This document shows positions 1-11,520 of a stretch of DNA of 43,159 nucleotides, piece after piece. Under the pieces are notes generated by a model that saw nothing but the letters and a program-made list of their open reading frames with translations, was not told where the DNA came from and did no database searches. The first letter of the stretch is position 1. Every line of letters begins with the position of its first letter. The stretch spans positions 4,175,601 to 4,218,759 of the forward strand of contig BFEA01000007.1 of the NCBI GenBank assembly GCA_003427395.1, given 5' to 3'. Position numbers and translations under genes: made by a program. The DNA is from Chara braunii. Its lineage: Eukaryota > Streptophyta > Charophyceae > Charales > Characeae.

Positions 1-1
1 C

Positions 2-512
2 GACAGGAAGAAGGATGAGGATTTGGATACCTGGGTAAGGACGGTGCCTACTTATGTGAGGCACAAGCTTACCAGGTCGGAGCAAGAAGTTGTAGCGGCT
101 GCCTTTTTTCTAGAGGGGTCAGCAGTCCGCTGGTTGAATGGCCTAGTGTAGCAGCAAGGCTACGGCTAGAACTTCGATGCTTGGGCCCAGGCCCAAACAT
201 TGGAAGAGTTCGTACGGTTCGTGTATAATAGGTGGCATGACCCGCAAGGGGCCCAAAGGGCTATAAATGCGATCAACAGTCTTTGTGCCAGAAGGTACTA
301 GAATGTTAGAGAACTCACGAATACCGTAGAACGTCTGCTCGTGGTACCCGGTGTGCGCTATGACCAGCAGGTACTCCTTACGGATTACCTTACATGTCTA
401 CCTTCAGAGGCTAGGACAAAGCTGGTAGATGAGGCCTATGTTGAACAACACAACTTCGCCTCCTTCATCAAGAAGGCCCTGTTAGACTGCAGAAGTATAA
501 GGCTAGCAGTCT
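2..512 (+). pseudogene. gag remnant (Retrotrans_gag-like), interrupted by stops
   Basis: Frame 2 reads as one continuous gag-type domain broken only by TAG codons at 149, 167, 299 and 512. Supporting stretches include the tryptophan-rich FFLEGSAVRWLNGL, then TLEEFVRFVYNRWHDPQGAQ and VRELTNTVERLLVVPGVRYD, which has the spacing of gypsy capsid domains. Gag forms the virus-like particle in the cytoplasm. At least three stops sit where Gln (CAG) would be natural, consistent with single C-to-T changes. The coding stops abruptly at the junction with RT in another frame, so the capsid C-terminus and zinc knuckle are lost. I chose the frame because it is the only one with continuous domain-like composition. 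It is a gag by composition and position; no individual residue is diagnostic. Confidence 0.7.
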
Positions 513-513
513 A

Positions 514-1546
514 GTGGAAAACTACGGCTGCATGTGTGCTTCCTCTTTTTATAACTACTACAAGCAGAATCTCGAGGAGGGCATGTATCTAGTTTTTGTC
601 TCTGACAAAGGGGAGGCCGTGAAAACACCCGTAGAGATAGAATCAGTCGTCGCTCAATATTCAAACCTTTTTGAGGAGCCCACAGGCGTGGTAGAAAGGG
701 AGGTGGTCCATGCGATAGAGGTTGTCCTAGGTAGCAAGGTGCCTAGAGGACGAATCTATAAGATCTCTCCAGAGTTGGATAAGCTCCGCCGCCAACTCAA
801 GGAACTCACAAAAAAGGGATGGATTCGGTCCAGTACCTCCCCTTACGGTGCGCCTGTCTTATTTGTCCCAAAGAAGGGAGGTACCGTGAGGATGTGCATT
901 GACCATAGGGGCCTCAATGCCATCACTGTTAAGAACGAGGAACCCCTACCCCGCATCGACGAACTCCTGGATAGAGTGCAGGGAAGCCGGTACTTCACCA
1001 AGATAGACCTGAAGTTCGGACACCATCAAATTGCCATCAGACCTGAGGACCAATACAAAACCGCATTTCAGATCAGGTACGGTCTGTACGAGTTTGTGGT
1101 GATGCCCTTTGGCCTATGCAATGCACCTGGTACATTCCAGCACGCGATGAACATGATATTTCATGATTACTTAGACAAGTTTATCGTCGTGTACCTTGAT
1201 AGTATTCTTATCTTTAGTAGGAATGTAGAGGAGCACGCTGAGCATTTGAAAATATTGCTAGATTTCCGTAGACAGCACCAGTACAAGGTTAACTTGGGTC
1301 ATGAAATCTCAGCGGATGGATTGAGGCCAGATGATGCTAAGGTGGCCAGCATACGTGACTGTTACTAAGGTCAGATCGTTTTTGGGGATGACGGGCTACT
1401 ATCGTCCGTTTGTAAAGAACTATAGTACCATAGCTTCCCCATTAACATATCTAACTCGACTGGATACCTCTTGGGGATGTTTAGGTTTTATCGACATTTT
1501 AACTACGTGTACCTGTACTGCATCGAAAACGAGTAAACACCATTGA
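514..1546 (+). pseudogene. Reverse transcriptase remnant of the gypsy element, frameshifted
   Basis: A gypsy RT that would copy element RNA into cDNA. Visible in order: the linker EELTKKGWI-type segment (around residue 95), SPYGAPVLFVPKKGG, MCIDHRGLNA, motif A region TKIDLKFGHHQI, motif B VMPFGLCNAPGTFQ, and motif C as YLDSILIFS, where YLDD is expected. The second catalytic Asp is therefore replaced by Ser. About ten residues are missing between YKVN and LGHEIS (near 1290). Around 1350 the frame shifts and continues as VRSFLGMTGYYRPFVKNYS to about 1489. No ATG marks the real start, since this was part of a polyprotein. Loss of the catalytic Asp, the deletion and the frameshift each make it inactive. 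Confidence 0.9.
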
Positions 1547-3128
1547 TAGATCTACCTCTGCGATTGCAAGTTAAAACTTTCGTATGTGGATCGGTAGTAG
1601 GGATACATCCCTAAGGGTGGTGACAACCTCTTAGGGAAGGAAAAAGTTATGCCTCCCAAGAATTTGTCCCGTCCTAGGGGACCACAGGAGGTATGCCTAG
1701 CGCACTTGGCAAAACTGGTGAAAAGTTGAAAACTGTGTTTTGACGACGCGGGGTTTTACATTGTCTCTAGGTCGTTTTTCTACTAAACTCTAAAGTGATG
1801 CGTTTGGGAGGACTTTTTGTCCGAAGGCGAGAGCCGATGCGCTTGGCACTGAGACATGTGCACCATCGAACGTTGTTCGATGTGGACATAAGGGGTTTGT
1901 TGTTGTTCTATATTAGTAAGTTATTAATTAAGATTTCCTCACATGGTGCGGGTGTTGATGACATTCCGCATTTTTTCAAGTTCCCCTTTGAGGGCGACCC
2001 AGGCCCCCTTGTGAAATGTGGGGCCCTTCTTGAGGATTCGAGTCCACTCGGGTGGAATTGAGAAAGCCAAAGTGTTCATAACAGTCACTAGGTTATGGCA
2101 GTACTTCAATTTTTTTCTCAGGTTTTGGAGGGTGATGCAATCCTCCTCCTGCTACGCCCAGATGTCGCCCACCCTCACAACCCTTCGCTTTACTCAACCC
2201 TTCTATGAGTGGTGTGTGCTAATGAACACTCTGTTGTAGGAGTTCGTGATCCACCTCTTTCCAAAGAGGGGCTGTCGGAAAAGTTCCTCGCACCTTGAAA
2301 GCGGTACCTTGTCCGAGAGGGGGAGTTTTCACCATGTCTTAAAGAGGGTGGGCCAAAATGTGTCGTTCGGGATATCCTTCCTGGCAACCTGCCTATTGTT
2401 GTTGCTGGACGTAGCGACTTGCGAAACATGGGGTGATGTGAGGGGAGGTGGGAGGGGCCAGCCTGGCCAATTGCTTGAGCGTCAACATTCTCAGGGTGGA
2501 GTGAAGAGCAGACTCTTGATCGATTATATAGATAACACCATTGGCTGGGAGGACGGTGTCACACTTTTTTCGATCGGGCCACGTCGGGCGACCAGAAAGC
2601 CAAGTGGCTGACACATAAGATTTTGTTGATGTCGTTTGCAATAAATAAATAAATTGAATAAAGTAAATCCCTTCCTGTTGTGTGCGTCCGGCTTCAAGCA
2701 AGACCCTTCAATTGTGGTCTAATCTTTTATTTTCATTCAGAACATCAAAGATTATGCAAATAATAATCATGAAATTCTGGTGTGCATACATATATCAATT
2801 CTGCCAGTTTTCTAATTTTCAAAACTGTGACAAGATCATCACAAAGCATAATCACCAAGCGAAGTCAATGGAAAAGGAGCAACACTGATTGACCCAAGAC
2901 ATGGGCAGATGAATGAGGGAAAAGTGAGAACTCATAACAATCTCAGAAAGTACAGATGAATAGACATGGCCAACACACCTCAAGAGTCCTCACTCATCCC
3001 TCTAGAGCCTCATTATCAATCTCTCGTTTGGTTGTGCGTCTCTTGTGCCTCGAGCCATGCCTATGTACCTCGTGAGATTGTGGCCTCGAGATGTAGAGCC
3101 ACCTAAACCCTGCAAGTTCCGAACACTT
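1547..3128. other. No gene recognised
   Basis: Only short overlapping open frames occur on both strands, none with a recognisable motif or conserved composition. An AT-rich patch (AATAAATAAATAAA, around 2642) could serve as a poly(A)-signal-like sequence but nothing upstream supports a transcript. A 21-nt stretch near 1615 (GGGTGGTGACA...) loosely resembles one near 26461. This may be decayed transposon sequence linked to the preceding gypsy fragment. Confidence 0.4.
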
Positions 3129-3684
3129 TCATGCAAGGCTCATGATATGGAAATCAAACATGGCACATAAGTCCTCCCACAAGGTAGGAAGATATGGCTT
3201 GGAGAAAACCCCTCGTCTGTGGTGTCTGAACTTTGAGGGTTCGGTCACGACCTCATAGTCAATTTCCGTTGGAGAGATGTACCTCTTAGCTAGGTCAACC
3301 AAGTCACCCCAGCAGGAGCCGTCCTTGAAAGGGAAGGGAATCGAAGGCTTGGGATGATACGTGTAGAGCTTGGGTCCAAAGCTACTGATCAGCTTTGTCC
3401 CACTCTTGTCAAACTCTCGCTCTCTCCTCAAGGTTCTTTGTTGTTGAGACCCAGTCTGAGTCGAAGAGCTCATGAGTTTCCTTTCCCCTCTTCACATAGA
3501 CTATCAAGTCATGAATGGTACCTGCTGCAAAACTCGTGAGAACAACGAACATGGACAAGTTTTCTTGTCTGAAGCCTACTGCACTAACACATTGATATCG
3601 AAAGGCATCCTTGAGATCGACCTTGTTAAGACTGACATGGACTGATTCACTGATTGGGAACGACTTGCATATACTCGTGTGCAA
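3129..3684 (-). pseudogene. Unidentified protein remnant, one frameshift
   Basis: Two overlapping minus-strand frames (3684 to 3409 and 3473 to 3129) read as one protein if a single frameshift near 3410-3440 is allowed: the first half ends ...KNLEERAR and the second continues EFDKSGTKLISSFGPK. The joined product would be about 175 residues, with aromatic and charged stretches such as CWGDLVDLAKRYISPTEIDY and LWEDLCAMFDFHIM. No family was recognised, and no signal peptide or membrane segment stands out. It could be part of a transposon protein or a dead host exon. Continuity across two frames is the only argument that it was once coding. Confidence 0.3.
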
Positions 3685-4638
3685 AAGTGGATATCCAAAT
3701 TGTCTTTAGTGTCTCTTGATGATTACAGTTTGACTGTTACGGTCTGCAAGAGTCAAAGGGGACATCCGCATGGCGATTGGCTTCAACTGACGTTTTACTG
3801 ATAACTTTTTTGATCATGGGATGCTATTGAACTGACAATTTACAGAATGTTGATCAGTTGATGACGAAATGCTGCACCAGTTGCAGATGATTGAAATGGC
3901 ATTTGTTGGCTGGGATGCAGGTAGGATTTTCAAGAGGAAAGTATGGCACCTGTGAGCTCACCTGAGCCTCGCCCTGGCGAGCTCCACCGTCTCGAGTGAC
4001 GAGCTTGTGCTGTTCAACTTGCTGCCGTGGTCATAAAAGTAAAATACATATTCGATATACTTTTCTTCCCCAACGATCCGGACCGCATGTTCTCGCTGTG
4101 TTTGCTTATGATGATCCATATCCTGACAGACCTCTTCCTCCCATCCCTCCCTCATCTGTTACATTTGTACTTCATCACTAGGACCTCTTGGTCCTTCATG
4201 CTCTCTTTCTTCTCCTAGTCACCACTTTACTAAGAGCAGGGAAGGTAGGGAGCTGATACCAACTTCAGTAAGACCGAGTATCACTCGACAACCAGATCCC
4301 GGGTCCTGATTCCACTGACGGAGTGTTCACCGACGGTAAAGTGTGGCCTTAATTTGTTCAGCTGCCACGGATCTGTCTGACGACTAAAGACTGACTGAGT
4401 GACGAAGAGCATTGGTAGATGGTCACGATTGTTGTCTTAGATGTTTGATAGCTAACGAGTGTTGTAATGACTATGGGCCTCAGTCAGCCGACAATGGGGT
4501 TAAGATCCGTCTTGCTGACTTACACTCGCTTAGAAGTCGGTTGTAGCCCGCTCAGTCATTACAAGTTTCTCCAACGAAGAGTACAGGCTTTACCTTCAGT
4601 TACCCGTAGTAGGTGCCCCACTGAGACTGTCTAGTCAA

Positions 4639-4667
4639 GGGGGGGGGGGGGGGGGGGGGGGGGGGGG
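4639..4667 (+). repeat. Poly-G homopolymer (29 G)
   Basis: An uninterrupted run of 29 G flanked by CTAGTCAA and TGTAGT. Its true length is unreliable because long G runs are poorly sequenced and assembled. Confidence 0.9.
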
Positions 4668-5086
4668 TGTAGTAATTAGTTTGCTGATGTAGCTTTCCCC
4701 ATTAGCCGTACAGTCCTTTCCTGATTTTAGAGTGACGGGTAGGATGCTGAACTCGCGAGTTACTGAGCTTGACCTTACCTGGGTTCAGAGCTGCTTGCTA
4801 GCACGTCACCGGAGACGGCCGCAAGTAATTTATGATTACTTTGCTTACAAATTTTCCCTTGGTTCTTCTTCCACTGAGGGCTCAATAGTTTCATAGATCA
4901 GAGCCCAAGTGCCTGATTCGTCATATATCGTTTTTTGCAAGCATCTCCTCACTAGTACGAGCCGGTGGAGGCCAATTGCAAATACTCACACTGCTTGTCA
5001 CCAGGGTCACGCTGTAACGTATCCCATTTGTGCACTGCACGAAGTACCCTTGTACAATCACATAAACTCGAAATAACACTCCTGTT

Positions 5087-5180
5087 AAGCCAATCGTAAG
5101 CGGTATACACAACGTCCCCTTATGAGAAGCGTACAGGTACAACTTATGAGAAGCCAATCGTAAGCGGTATACACAACGTC
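5087..5180 (+). repeat. 30-bp direct duplication, 64-bp period
   Basis: The 30 bases at 5087-5116 (beginning AAGCCAATCGTAAGCGG) recur identically at 5151-5180. The intervening DNA also repeats CTTATGAGAAGC. This is a recent short tandem duplication in noncoding DNA. Confidence 0.9.
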
Positions 5181-7422
5181 TCAAAGGTACTGTTTTGTAT
5201 GATTTGTGAGTCCTCCTTACGTCTCATAGGCTGCTAAAAGGGAATTTTCATCTTATGTATATAGCGCTCAGAGCTTTGACAAGACGCATAGTTGCTCCAA
5301 TACAGTGCAGAATGCCGTTTGCTCACGACTCTTGCACCGTCCCTCGTTGCCCCTACTCGGGTAGAATACTATGTGTCATAGGCCTTTGCTTCTGTTCACA
5401 AGTGGTTCGAAGCTTCGTGAGAGTTCACTCTACTTGCACAACCATGTTAAACACAATCAACAAGTGCTTCCACTTGCATAATATAAAACTAAAACGACTT
5501 TGTCCCATCGTGTACTTGGGAAACCCTCTGTCGCAGCCCTCTCTTGTATACAACGCAGGGCACTACTAGTTATAGTCGCGACCTGTATACAAGGTAGAAT
5601 GCTCGTCAAGAGCGAGAGTCTAGAAAACATCTCTCGTAAAAGATTCCTCTTCACTTAGTATCAGAGGTCATCCAACACATTCAAAATTCACGTATCTCTC
5701 GACCCTTCCAGGGCGATTGCCCTCCATCTATTATACGAGGCAAGACATTTTTGAGTATTTAATGAGACATCACGGTAAATTACCAAACTCTTTGGAGACT
5801 TGTTGTGATCAATCACTCGTTTTTTTATTTGATCTCTTAGACAGATTACTCTCCACTCAGCATAATCATTAATCCCCTTCAAGTAAGTACTTCGCCAAAA
5901 AGGTAAAGGATTGCCCTCAGAATAGCACTCCTTTTCCCCATCAAATCAAGCAAAAATCTTAAAGGGTAAGGATTGAGTTACCCGTAGATCTAATCCCCTA
6001 GACACTTCGAAAGACTCCCTCCATTTTGATGGGAAAATAACTAATCAAGCCAACGAACTTAAAAACCACTCGAGACTCGAACAAAGTCTTTTTAGTTCCC
6101 TTCGCTATTGATTAATTGCTCATCAAGAAGGGCCAATATGCGATAGAAGGACGATATAGCAGGAGATAACAAGCTTAAAAAAAAAAAAAAAGGGGTGCTT
6201 AAAGCCTTATTTGTAAATCGAATTCCAACCGAAGACCTTTCGCCTTTTCGGAGAGTTCGCTCTTTGCCTCTTTTTTCACTTTTAAGCCCACCACCCCAGA
6301 AGACACTCGGCTTCCACCGACTCCTGTACAAAAGTCCTTTGAAGACGACACCCTAGTCAATGTGGCTTCTCAGTGGTAGCGAAGTCCAACCCGATATTGA
6401 GTCGGAGAATACAAAGATTGGTTTGGGCTTAATAGCCCCATGATTCTATCCGTTGTGGTGTCTTTCCAGCACAAACTGCTAACTCGTGATGGCGACGGCT
6501 TACAACAAACCGCAACCTAACTATCGTTTGTTAGGCGCATAATGAGCCGTTCTGGTCTGTGACAGTGTCGATTAGGCTGAACTTTTTCAGCCCGCGTAAA
6601 TTGCCATCGTAGACCTCTCATCTGACTGTCAGTGCTAGAGCAACAGAGTTGATATTGATGGTGAACTTGAGCGTAAAGAACCTCGAGAGGAGCCCCAGGA
6701 AAACCCTCACCCCTGTAGCACCTCTGCTTCTCTAATTGGCATAGTACGGTGACCACCTGTCTCTCACTCTTGCTAGATACAGTGCCCTTCAGGGAAGGCT
6801 AAAAAAGGGGGGGGCGTGCGGCGTAGCCGCTCGTTGAGCAATCACTGTTCAATCATTGGAGTGAACGCTACTCTGTTATGAGTAGACATGGGCTTTCCTC
6901 CGTACACATCCAATCTCCCGCCTGATTTTGAAGAGGTCAACCCTCAAGCATCAATGCCCGTAGCTGTCTAACGAGAACTCGTGAATCATCGTATCATCCG
7001 ACTAGAATCGGGGAACCAAGAGAGTGGTGGATTATTAATTGTAATAATGATAGTAACAACAAGCTTGTTTCCCCTTTATGTCAAGGACGAAACATACGAC
7101 AACAGCTAGACTGTTTGCACGAAGAAGTGGATCCAACCAGTCAATTATGAGTTCTCATGCGCCCAACGAGCGGTTTGCAATATCTTGTTTCCCCTCTCCG
7201 ATTGAGCTGCTAGTACAAACCTCTTGCACCATATTCGGTCTCGTCATCGTGGCAATGATGGTTAACATGGACTGCGTGACAAGTGAAAACCTTAAAGTAG
7301 CCGTGAGATGCTTTAAACCATCTCATCTTCGCTTATCTTGATCAAAAGAAGAGGCTCGCTAGCGAAAGACAGAGATCACTTTGCAAGCAGCAACTGATGT
7401 CAACAAGGCAGGGGCACACTAG

Positions 7423-8393
7423 TTATCACTCGTTCCTCCTGAGTGGCTAGAAATAGTTTCCTCTGTTGGTTCACTCAGATAACTCTGTCCACGTAACGTC
7501 CTTCGTTTGTTAGACCACCCACGGAGCTCCTCTCAGTTTATCATCACATAAGATAAGACGACCGTTGGCGCAAGACGCATATCCCACTACGGAGTCGGAG
7601 ACTTCGTTCTCAAAGAAGCACGAGCAAAGACTCTTGAGAGGATGACGTCAACCGTTGGAGCAACGCCAGTCATCTCTCTATATGTTTTTTCTAACTTTGC
7701 GCACCGCACGACTATCGTCTCTCCGCCCCTTTCTCCCTCTTTCTCTGATTGTGACCGACCTCGCTAGTGACCGCCTAGCGTTCTTGGTTCCGTCCTGAGT
7801 TGGCCTCTGGGCCGCTCTCCACGGGCTCAACCGGTGGGTGGACCTTTCGCCACTGGTCCAACCCATGTTAGGACGGGGTCTCTGCCCCGTTGAGGTCAGT
7901 CTCTCCCTCTGAGTCCTGATCCAGATATTGTTGCTCGTGTTCTGCCGTATCAGTGGAGGTTTTTCCACCTCATGATACGTGATTGTTACCCGCACCTCAG
8001 TTGTGACCGCATCCGTTCTGCGTCTCCGCTTAGCCCGGTTCTTGGCTTTCGTGGCCACCGCCTGCAACTCCGGGTCCCCTCCAATTTATTCCTCTCTCGC
8101 CCCTTCCATGTTAATCTTCAACTTGGTCTCATCTCCCCCGTCGTAATTGAGAATAGTGGTAATCCAGGGGCCCTCCCCGAACATCGGGGACCGGTGTGTT
8201 ATGAGGTTCCAGCAATCTGGCCTATAGCCGTGCAACTCGTTCCTGCAAGCCGTAGCAGGACACTTTCAAAATAGCCAAAGTTTGGTGTTAGGTGCTCACG
8301 AACACGGACAGCCTACCACCTGCTCACTTCACGACCCTACACTTCGTCCCCAGATTATCCACGTTAGCACATCGAGGTTACGTGCGTGCGCCT
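7423..8393. repeat. Left copy of ~0.96 kb direct repeat (LTR-like)
   Basis: Begins TTATCACTCGTTCCTCCTGA and is similar throughout to 13397-14347 in the same orientation, with scattered substitutions and small indels. The two copies flank a gypsy-coding block, which fits a pair of LTRs. Neither copy shows clean TG/CA termini, a target duplication, a polypurine tract or a convincing primer site, and degraded coding on the inner side runs close to the repeat. Its identity as an LTR is therefore likely but not shown. Confidence 0.6.
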
Positions 8394-8499
8394 TTGCCCT
8401 GTTCAGGATCTTGTCTATTTTCTAAGGGGCGGGACTCCTACACTTGGAGAAACATCTAAAGCCTAAGATGGTTACTTTTGCTTGAAAGAGAAGGGCCTT

Positions 8500-9328
8500 T
8501 GGACTACTGACAACTTTCTAAGACCAACTTTACCCCTTAGCATGTTCCCAAACAAACTTCCTGACTCCATCACCAACCAAATTTCGTCTCTTACTATAGG
8601 TCTTTTTACTAAATTATCATGAATATAGGGGTTCGTTATCTCAGGAGAAATATCCTACATGACTTGGATCATATCCCTTTGAACCACTGCCACACCATTA
8701 GTCCATCCTTGAGGTACCACGCACATTTGAATAAGCCCCCTTGGCGTGTGCATAATATTCATTGGTCGAATAGTGGGATCAATGGCAAACTGATCGTAGC
8801 AAGAATATAAATCAATTAAAGAATAAATGCATCGACAAACAAAGGATTCAGAAAGGATATCAACATTAGGGAGAGTACTTGCATCATGTACCGTAAATGA
8901 GTTGAGCTTCCAAAGATTTTGTATCCATCTTAATTCACCTCCTGTTTTTTTCAAAAGCAAAACAAGTGATTATCATACGATCTATCAGCAGGCTTAACAA
9001 CATTGAAAGCAATCTTTTGGTCGAGGTATTTTACCACCTCTGCCTCTTTTTTTTGGGCATAATTTGTTGGTCTGTGATTCCATGGGATATAAACAACTGT
9101 CCAGATTTTTGTCATGTTGATCATATCCACGTCCAATCGCCCTCTCTCTTCATCACTAAAAGAAAATACACCAGAAAACTTTTGACACACTTTGAAAATG
9201 TATTCCTTCTCTTTAGGCCAGATGAACTGATCTGGACCTATCTTCATAGTGTCAAATTTTTCCTTGGTGACTCTGTTTCCCAACCTTGTCGATTCCCTTC
9301 CTCCTTTCCTTTTCCAATGCTTCACCAT
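8500..9328 (-). pseudogene. Reverse transcriptase remnant (gypsy)
   Basis: The upper frame (9328 to 8951) contains the pre-RT region with DEERGRLDVD and KIWTVVYIPWNHRP, then KPADRSYDNHLFCF. A frameshift near 8950 leads to KTGGELRWIQNLWKLNS, motif A as SLIDLYSCYDQFAID (SGYD expected), motif B as VVPQGWTNGVAVVQRDM, and, after a stop at about 8655, motif C as PYIHDNLVKRP, where YIDDxxVKGP-like sequence is usual. The first catalytic Asp of motif C thus reads His. The normal function is cDNA synthesis from element RNA. This copy is truncated before RNase H by the repeat at 7423-8393, so it is inactive. Motif order and spacing make the RT call firm even though every frame is broken. Confidence 0.8.
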
Positions 9329-9650
9329 AATCTTTCTCTATTAAAACGACCACCGGGTTCTTTTTCATTCATTGACTTGTACTTTTTTTTTTAACCTTGT
9401 GACTACTTCTTGAAAAAAAAAAATGTGTTGACGCAAACCGTAATTCCATTTTTCCATCTTCATCTTTGAGTTTACCAAGAGTTTTCATCATTTTCGAGAC
9501 CCGATTAATGTCCCTTACAACCTCTATCTTAATTTATTGTTTGTTTTTCCTTCTTAGTTTTCTGGTCTTCTTTACAAACTCTTTCCTTTTGATTGAAGTA
9601 GTTGAGAGACCTGATTAATGTCTACCGAAACCTCTATATTAATCTATTTT

Positions 9651-10226
9651 TTATTTTTCCTTCTTAGTTTGTTGGATTTTCTCTACAGATTTCTCCCTTC
9701 TGATTGAATTAGTTGACAAACTGGTGCTTATGATTGTGGGAAATACAAACCATGAAGGTCTGTTTCTAGGCAATTTTCGGATCCTACAGGCCGATCCAAG
9801 TTGACCCTTCATGACTAAAGAATTAGACAACTTTCGTCCTATGCAAGAATCGAGTGCCGAGGATAAAATCATGATCCAAATTTGACACCACAAACCTTAA
9901 TAGTTCGACAAACATCGTTCCAACCCTGATTGGCGAATTATCAATATAAGCGGCGAAGAAGAGAGTTCCAACAATATTGCTCAACAAGCTCATTGGTGGT
10001 TTATCCATGGTTAGGTCACAAACTTTCATATAGTCCTCTGGGAGAGAATAATCGTTTCTGCCCCATAATCTACTAAAGCTCGGATCTTCACTTGATGGAT
10101 ATATATAGTCAAATGTTCACAACCCATGGTCGCAAATCTCACCTTACAACCAGACAGTGATCTGTTCACTTGACTGGGGAAAACTGATTCTAAGTAATTA
10201 ACTTCCACATTTTTCTTTTCAATCAA
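9651..10226 (-). pseudogene. Retropepsin-like protease remnant (gypsy)
   Basis: The minus-strand reading IHQVKIRALVDYGAETIILS (10226 frame) matches the first strand of gypsy aspartic proteases, but the catalytic D-S/T-G triad reads D-Y-G. The following frame (10029 to 9823) gives PIRVGTMFVELLRF and DHDFILGTRFLHRTKVV, matching the ILGxxFL end of these enzymes. A third frame continues to 9651. The enzyme would cleave the Gag-Pol polyprotein during particle maturation. The changed triad and two frameshifts imply no activity. Position between the gag/pol linker and RT supports the assignment. Confidence 0.7.
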
Positions 10227-10230
10227 CTTC

Positions 10231-10470
10231 TTAAGTTCCTCTCTTAACTGCTAAGGCTATTGTCTCTTTCAAAGATAAGGTTACCTCTGTTTCCTCCAAC
10301 ATCTTTGTAATTACATCAGTGATTACTGTTTCATCTTCCAATTCACTTTTGAGAATGAACCTTTTCTTCTTCCCTTGTTCATTCTTTCGTGATGAAGGGT
10401 TTTGTCCCTGATCATCAATGTGATTCAAGGTCTCTTCAACTTTCCTTCTCTTCTTTTCCTCTCGATCATC
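10231..10470 (-). pseudogene. Gag-pol linker remnant, cut at an inversion junction
   Basis: Minus-strand frame reading DDREEKKRRKVEETLNHIDD, then a very charged Lys/Glu stretch (KNEQGKKKRFILKSELEDE) and VITDVITKMLEETEVTLSLKE. It leads into the protease without obvious function of its own, as expected for the low-complexity linker between zinc knuckles and protease. It ends upstream at a stop (+ 10468-10470), and plus-strand coding begins at 10473. No catalytic residues are visible. Confidence 0.5.
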
Positions 10471-10472
10471 CT

Positions 10473-11520
10473 AGGTGTCAAATTTGCTTGAAGGTTTCTT
10501 ACTTCTCCAACCACTATATTAGGTTCCATGATGACTTCTCGAGGTTAGTGGTTCAGGAACTGATGGAAGGTGCCACAACATAGGAAGAAGTCGATGAAAG
10601 AATGAAGAGAAAATATGACCAAGGATCTCCTCAATATCAGAAGAGCTAAGTATGATACTTTCAATGTTTTCCTCCAGACATTTATCCGAACAACCCAGAA
10701 GAACTCCATGTTTAAACGAGGCTTAAAGATGTCATATTTTTCTGACTAACTTCATTGACAATGAAGGACAGACAGTTCAGAATCATGCTCAACATTATCC
10801 TCTCAAATGGGATGAAATGGTTGCAATAGTAAAAACTCTACCAACAGTCCCACATAAGAAATGGTCGATGGATCAAATCAGTACTTTGGCTAAAGAATGG
10901 GAGATAGAGAATGGTCTGAACAGAGGAAACAATCTGAGCACTTAGAATATTGTTCAATGAATTATGGCCAATTATATGCTTGCTAATAATTGTCTATGGG
11001 AAATAATTGTCTATGAGAAAGGAAAAAATGAAGGTCGAAAGTGAGGATGATGATGACGATGACGACGACCATGGGAAAAAATGAGACTTTTCAAGACACG
11101 AGAACAATAGAGGGAATGGTGGAAAAGGAAACAGAGAGAAGGAAGTATGATGATCGTCCGAGGAAGAACTTCGTCTATTACTACTGTGGTAAAGGGGTTC
11201 ATACCACAACCTATTATAAACCTGTGGAAGAAGATGTGACGAGTGGGGCAACCAAGAAGGATGTGATTGGTCATGTCTGTGACAGTTCATGGAATAAATC
11301 GGTTCTCAAGCATTCAACAGGTACGAGACTTCTTGCTTTTAAACATGAAGAAAAGATGAAGGAAAAAAAAAAAAAACCTAATGTAAATGTTCATTTTCTT
11401 ATTGGTGAGCTGCCTGAAGAACTTGTGCAAAAGTCTGATGATCCTTCCACTATGATCAAATTGCCTTTGCAAGCTTTGACGCTAGTGGAGGATTTGTCTG
11501 ATGAGGCCTCCTCTGGGTAG
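10473..11520 (+). pseudogene. Gag C-terminal segment with two degraded CCHC knuckles, opposite orientation
   Basis: Plus-strand frames read a first knuckle as CQICLKVSYFSNHYIRF (C-x2-C-x4-Y-x4-Y, spacing exact but His and last Cys both Tyr). Next come LVVQELMEGATT and DERMKRKYDQGSPQYQK, then, after frame changes, NFIDNEGQTVQNHAQHYPLK and STLAKEWEIENGLNRG. A second knuckle near 11181 reads Y-x2-C-x4-H-x4-Y (YYYCGKGVHTTTYY). The segment ends with an acidic tail LTLVEDLSDEASSG and a stop at 11518. Such knuckles bind the element RNA in Gag. The flanking gag and pol pieces are all on the minus strand, so this block is inverted, or less likely separately inserted. The Cys/His-to-Tyr changes are single transitions. 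Confidence 0.65.

Larger units (their letters stand above)
1..1546 (+). mobile_element. Decayed Ty3/gypsy retrotransposon fragment (gag + RT)
   Basis: Gag-like coding is followed directly by reverse transcriptase on the same strand, so the CCHC knuckle and the protease normally between them are missing. The left end is cut by the window. The right end fades after the start of the RT/RNase H connection near 1490, and no LTR could be recognised beyond it. Several in-frame stops, two frameshifts and a small internal deletion make it non-functional. Gypsy identity is secure from the RT; the exact lineage is not resolved. Confidence 0.85.
3700..7422. other. Long stretch without recognisable genes
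   Basis: Nothing longer than about 100 codons is open and none of the frames carries a recognisable domain. The stretch holds a poly-G run (4639-4667), a small direct duplication (5087-5180), an A-run (6178-6191) and a short GC hairpin GCGGC-GTA-GCCGC (6818-6830). It is probably old, heavily mutated repeat DNA. Confidence 0.4.

Noticed and set aside
7972-8274. Similar open frames in both 0.96-kb repeats as a conserved protein
   Set aside because: The similarity is explained by DNA-level duplication; the two frames have different starts and ends and no known domain.
10994-11290. Ser/His-rich minus-strand frames opposite the gag segment
   Set aside because: They are reverse-strand shadows of the Asp/Met and Lys/Glu-rich plus-strand gag sequence.
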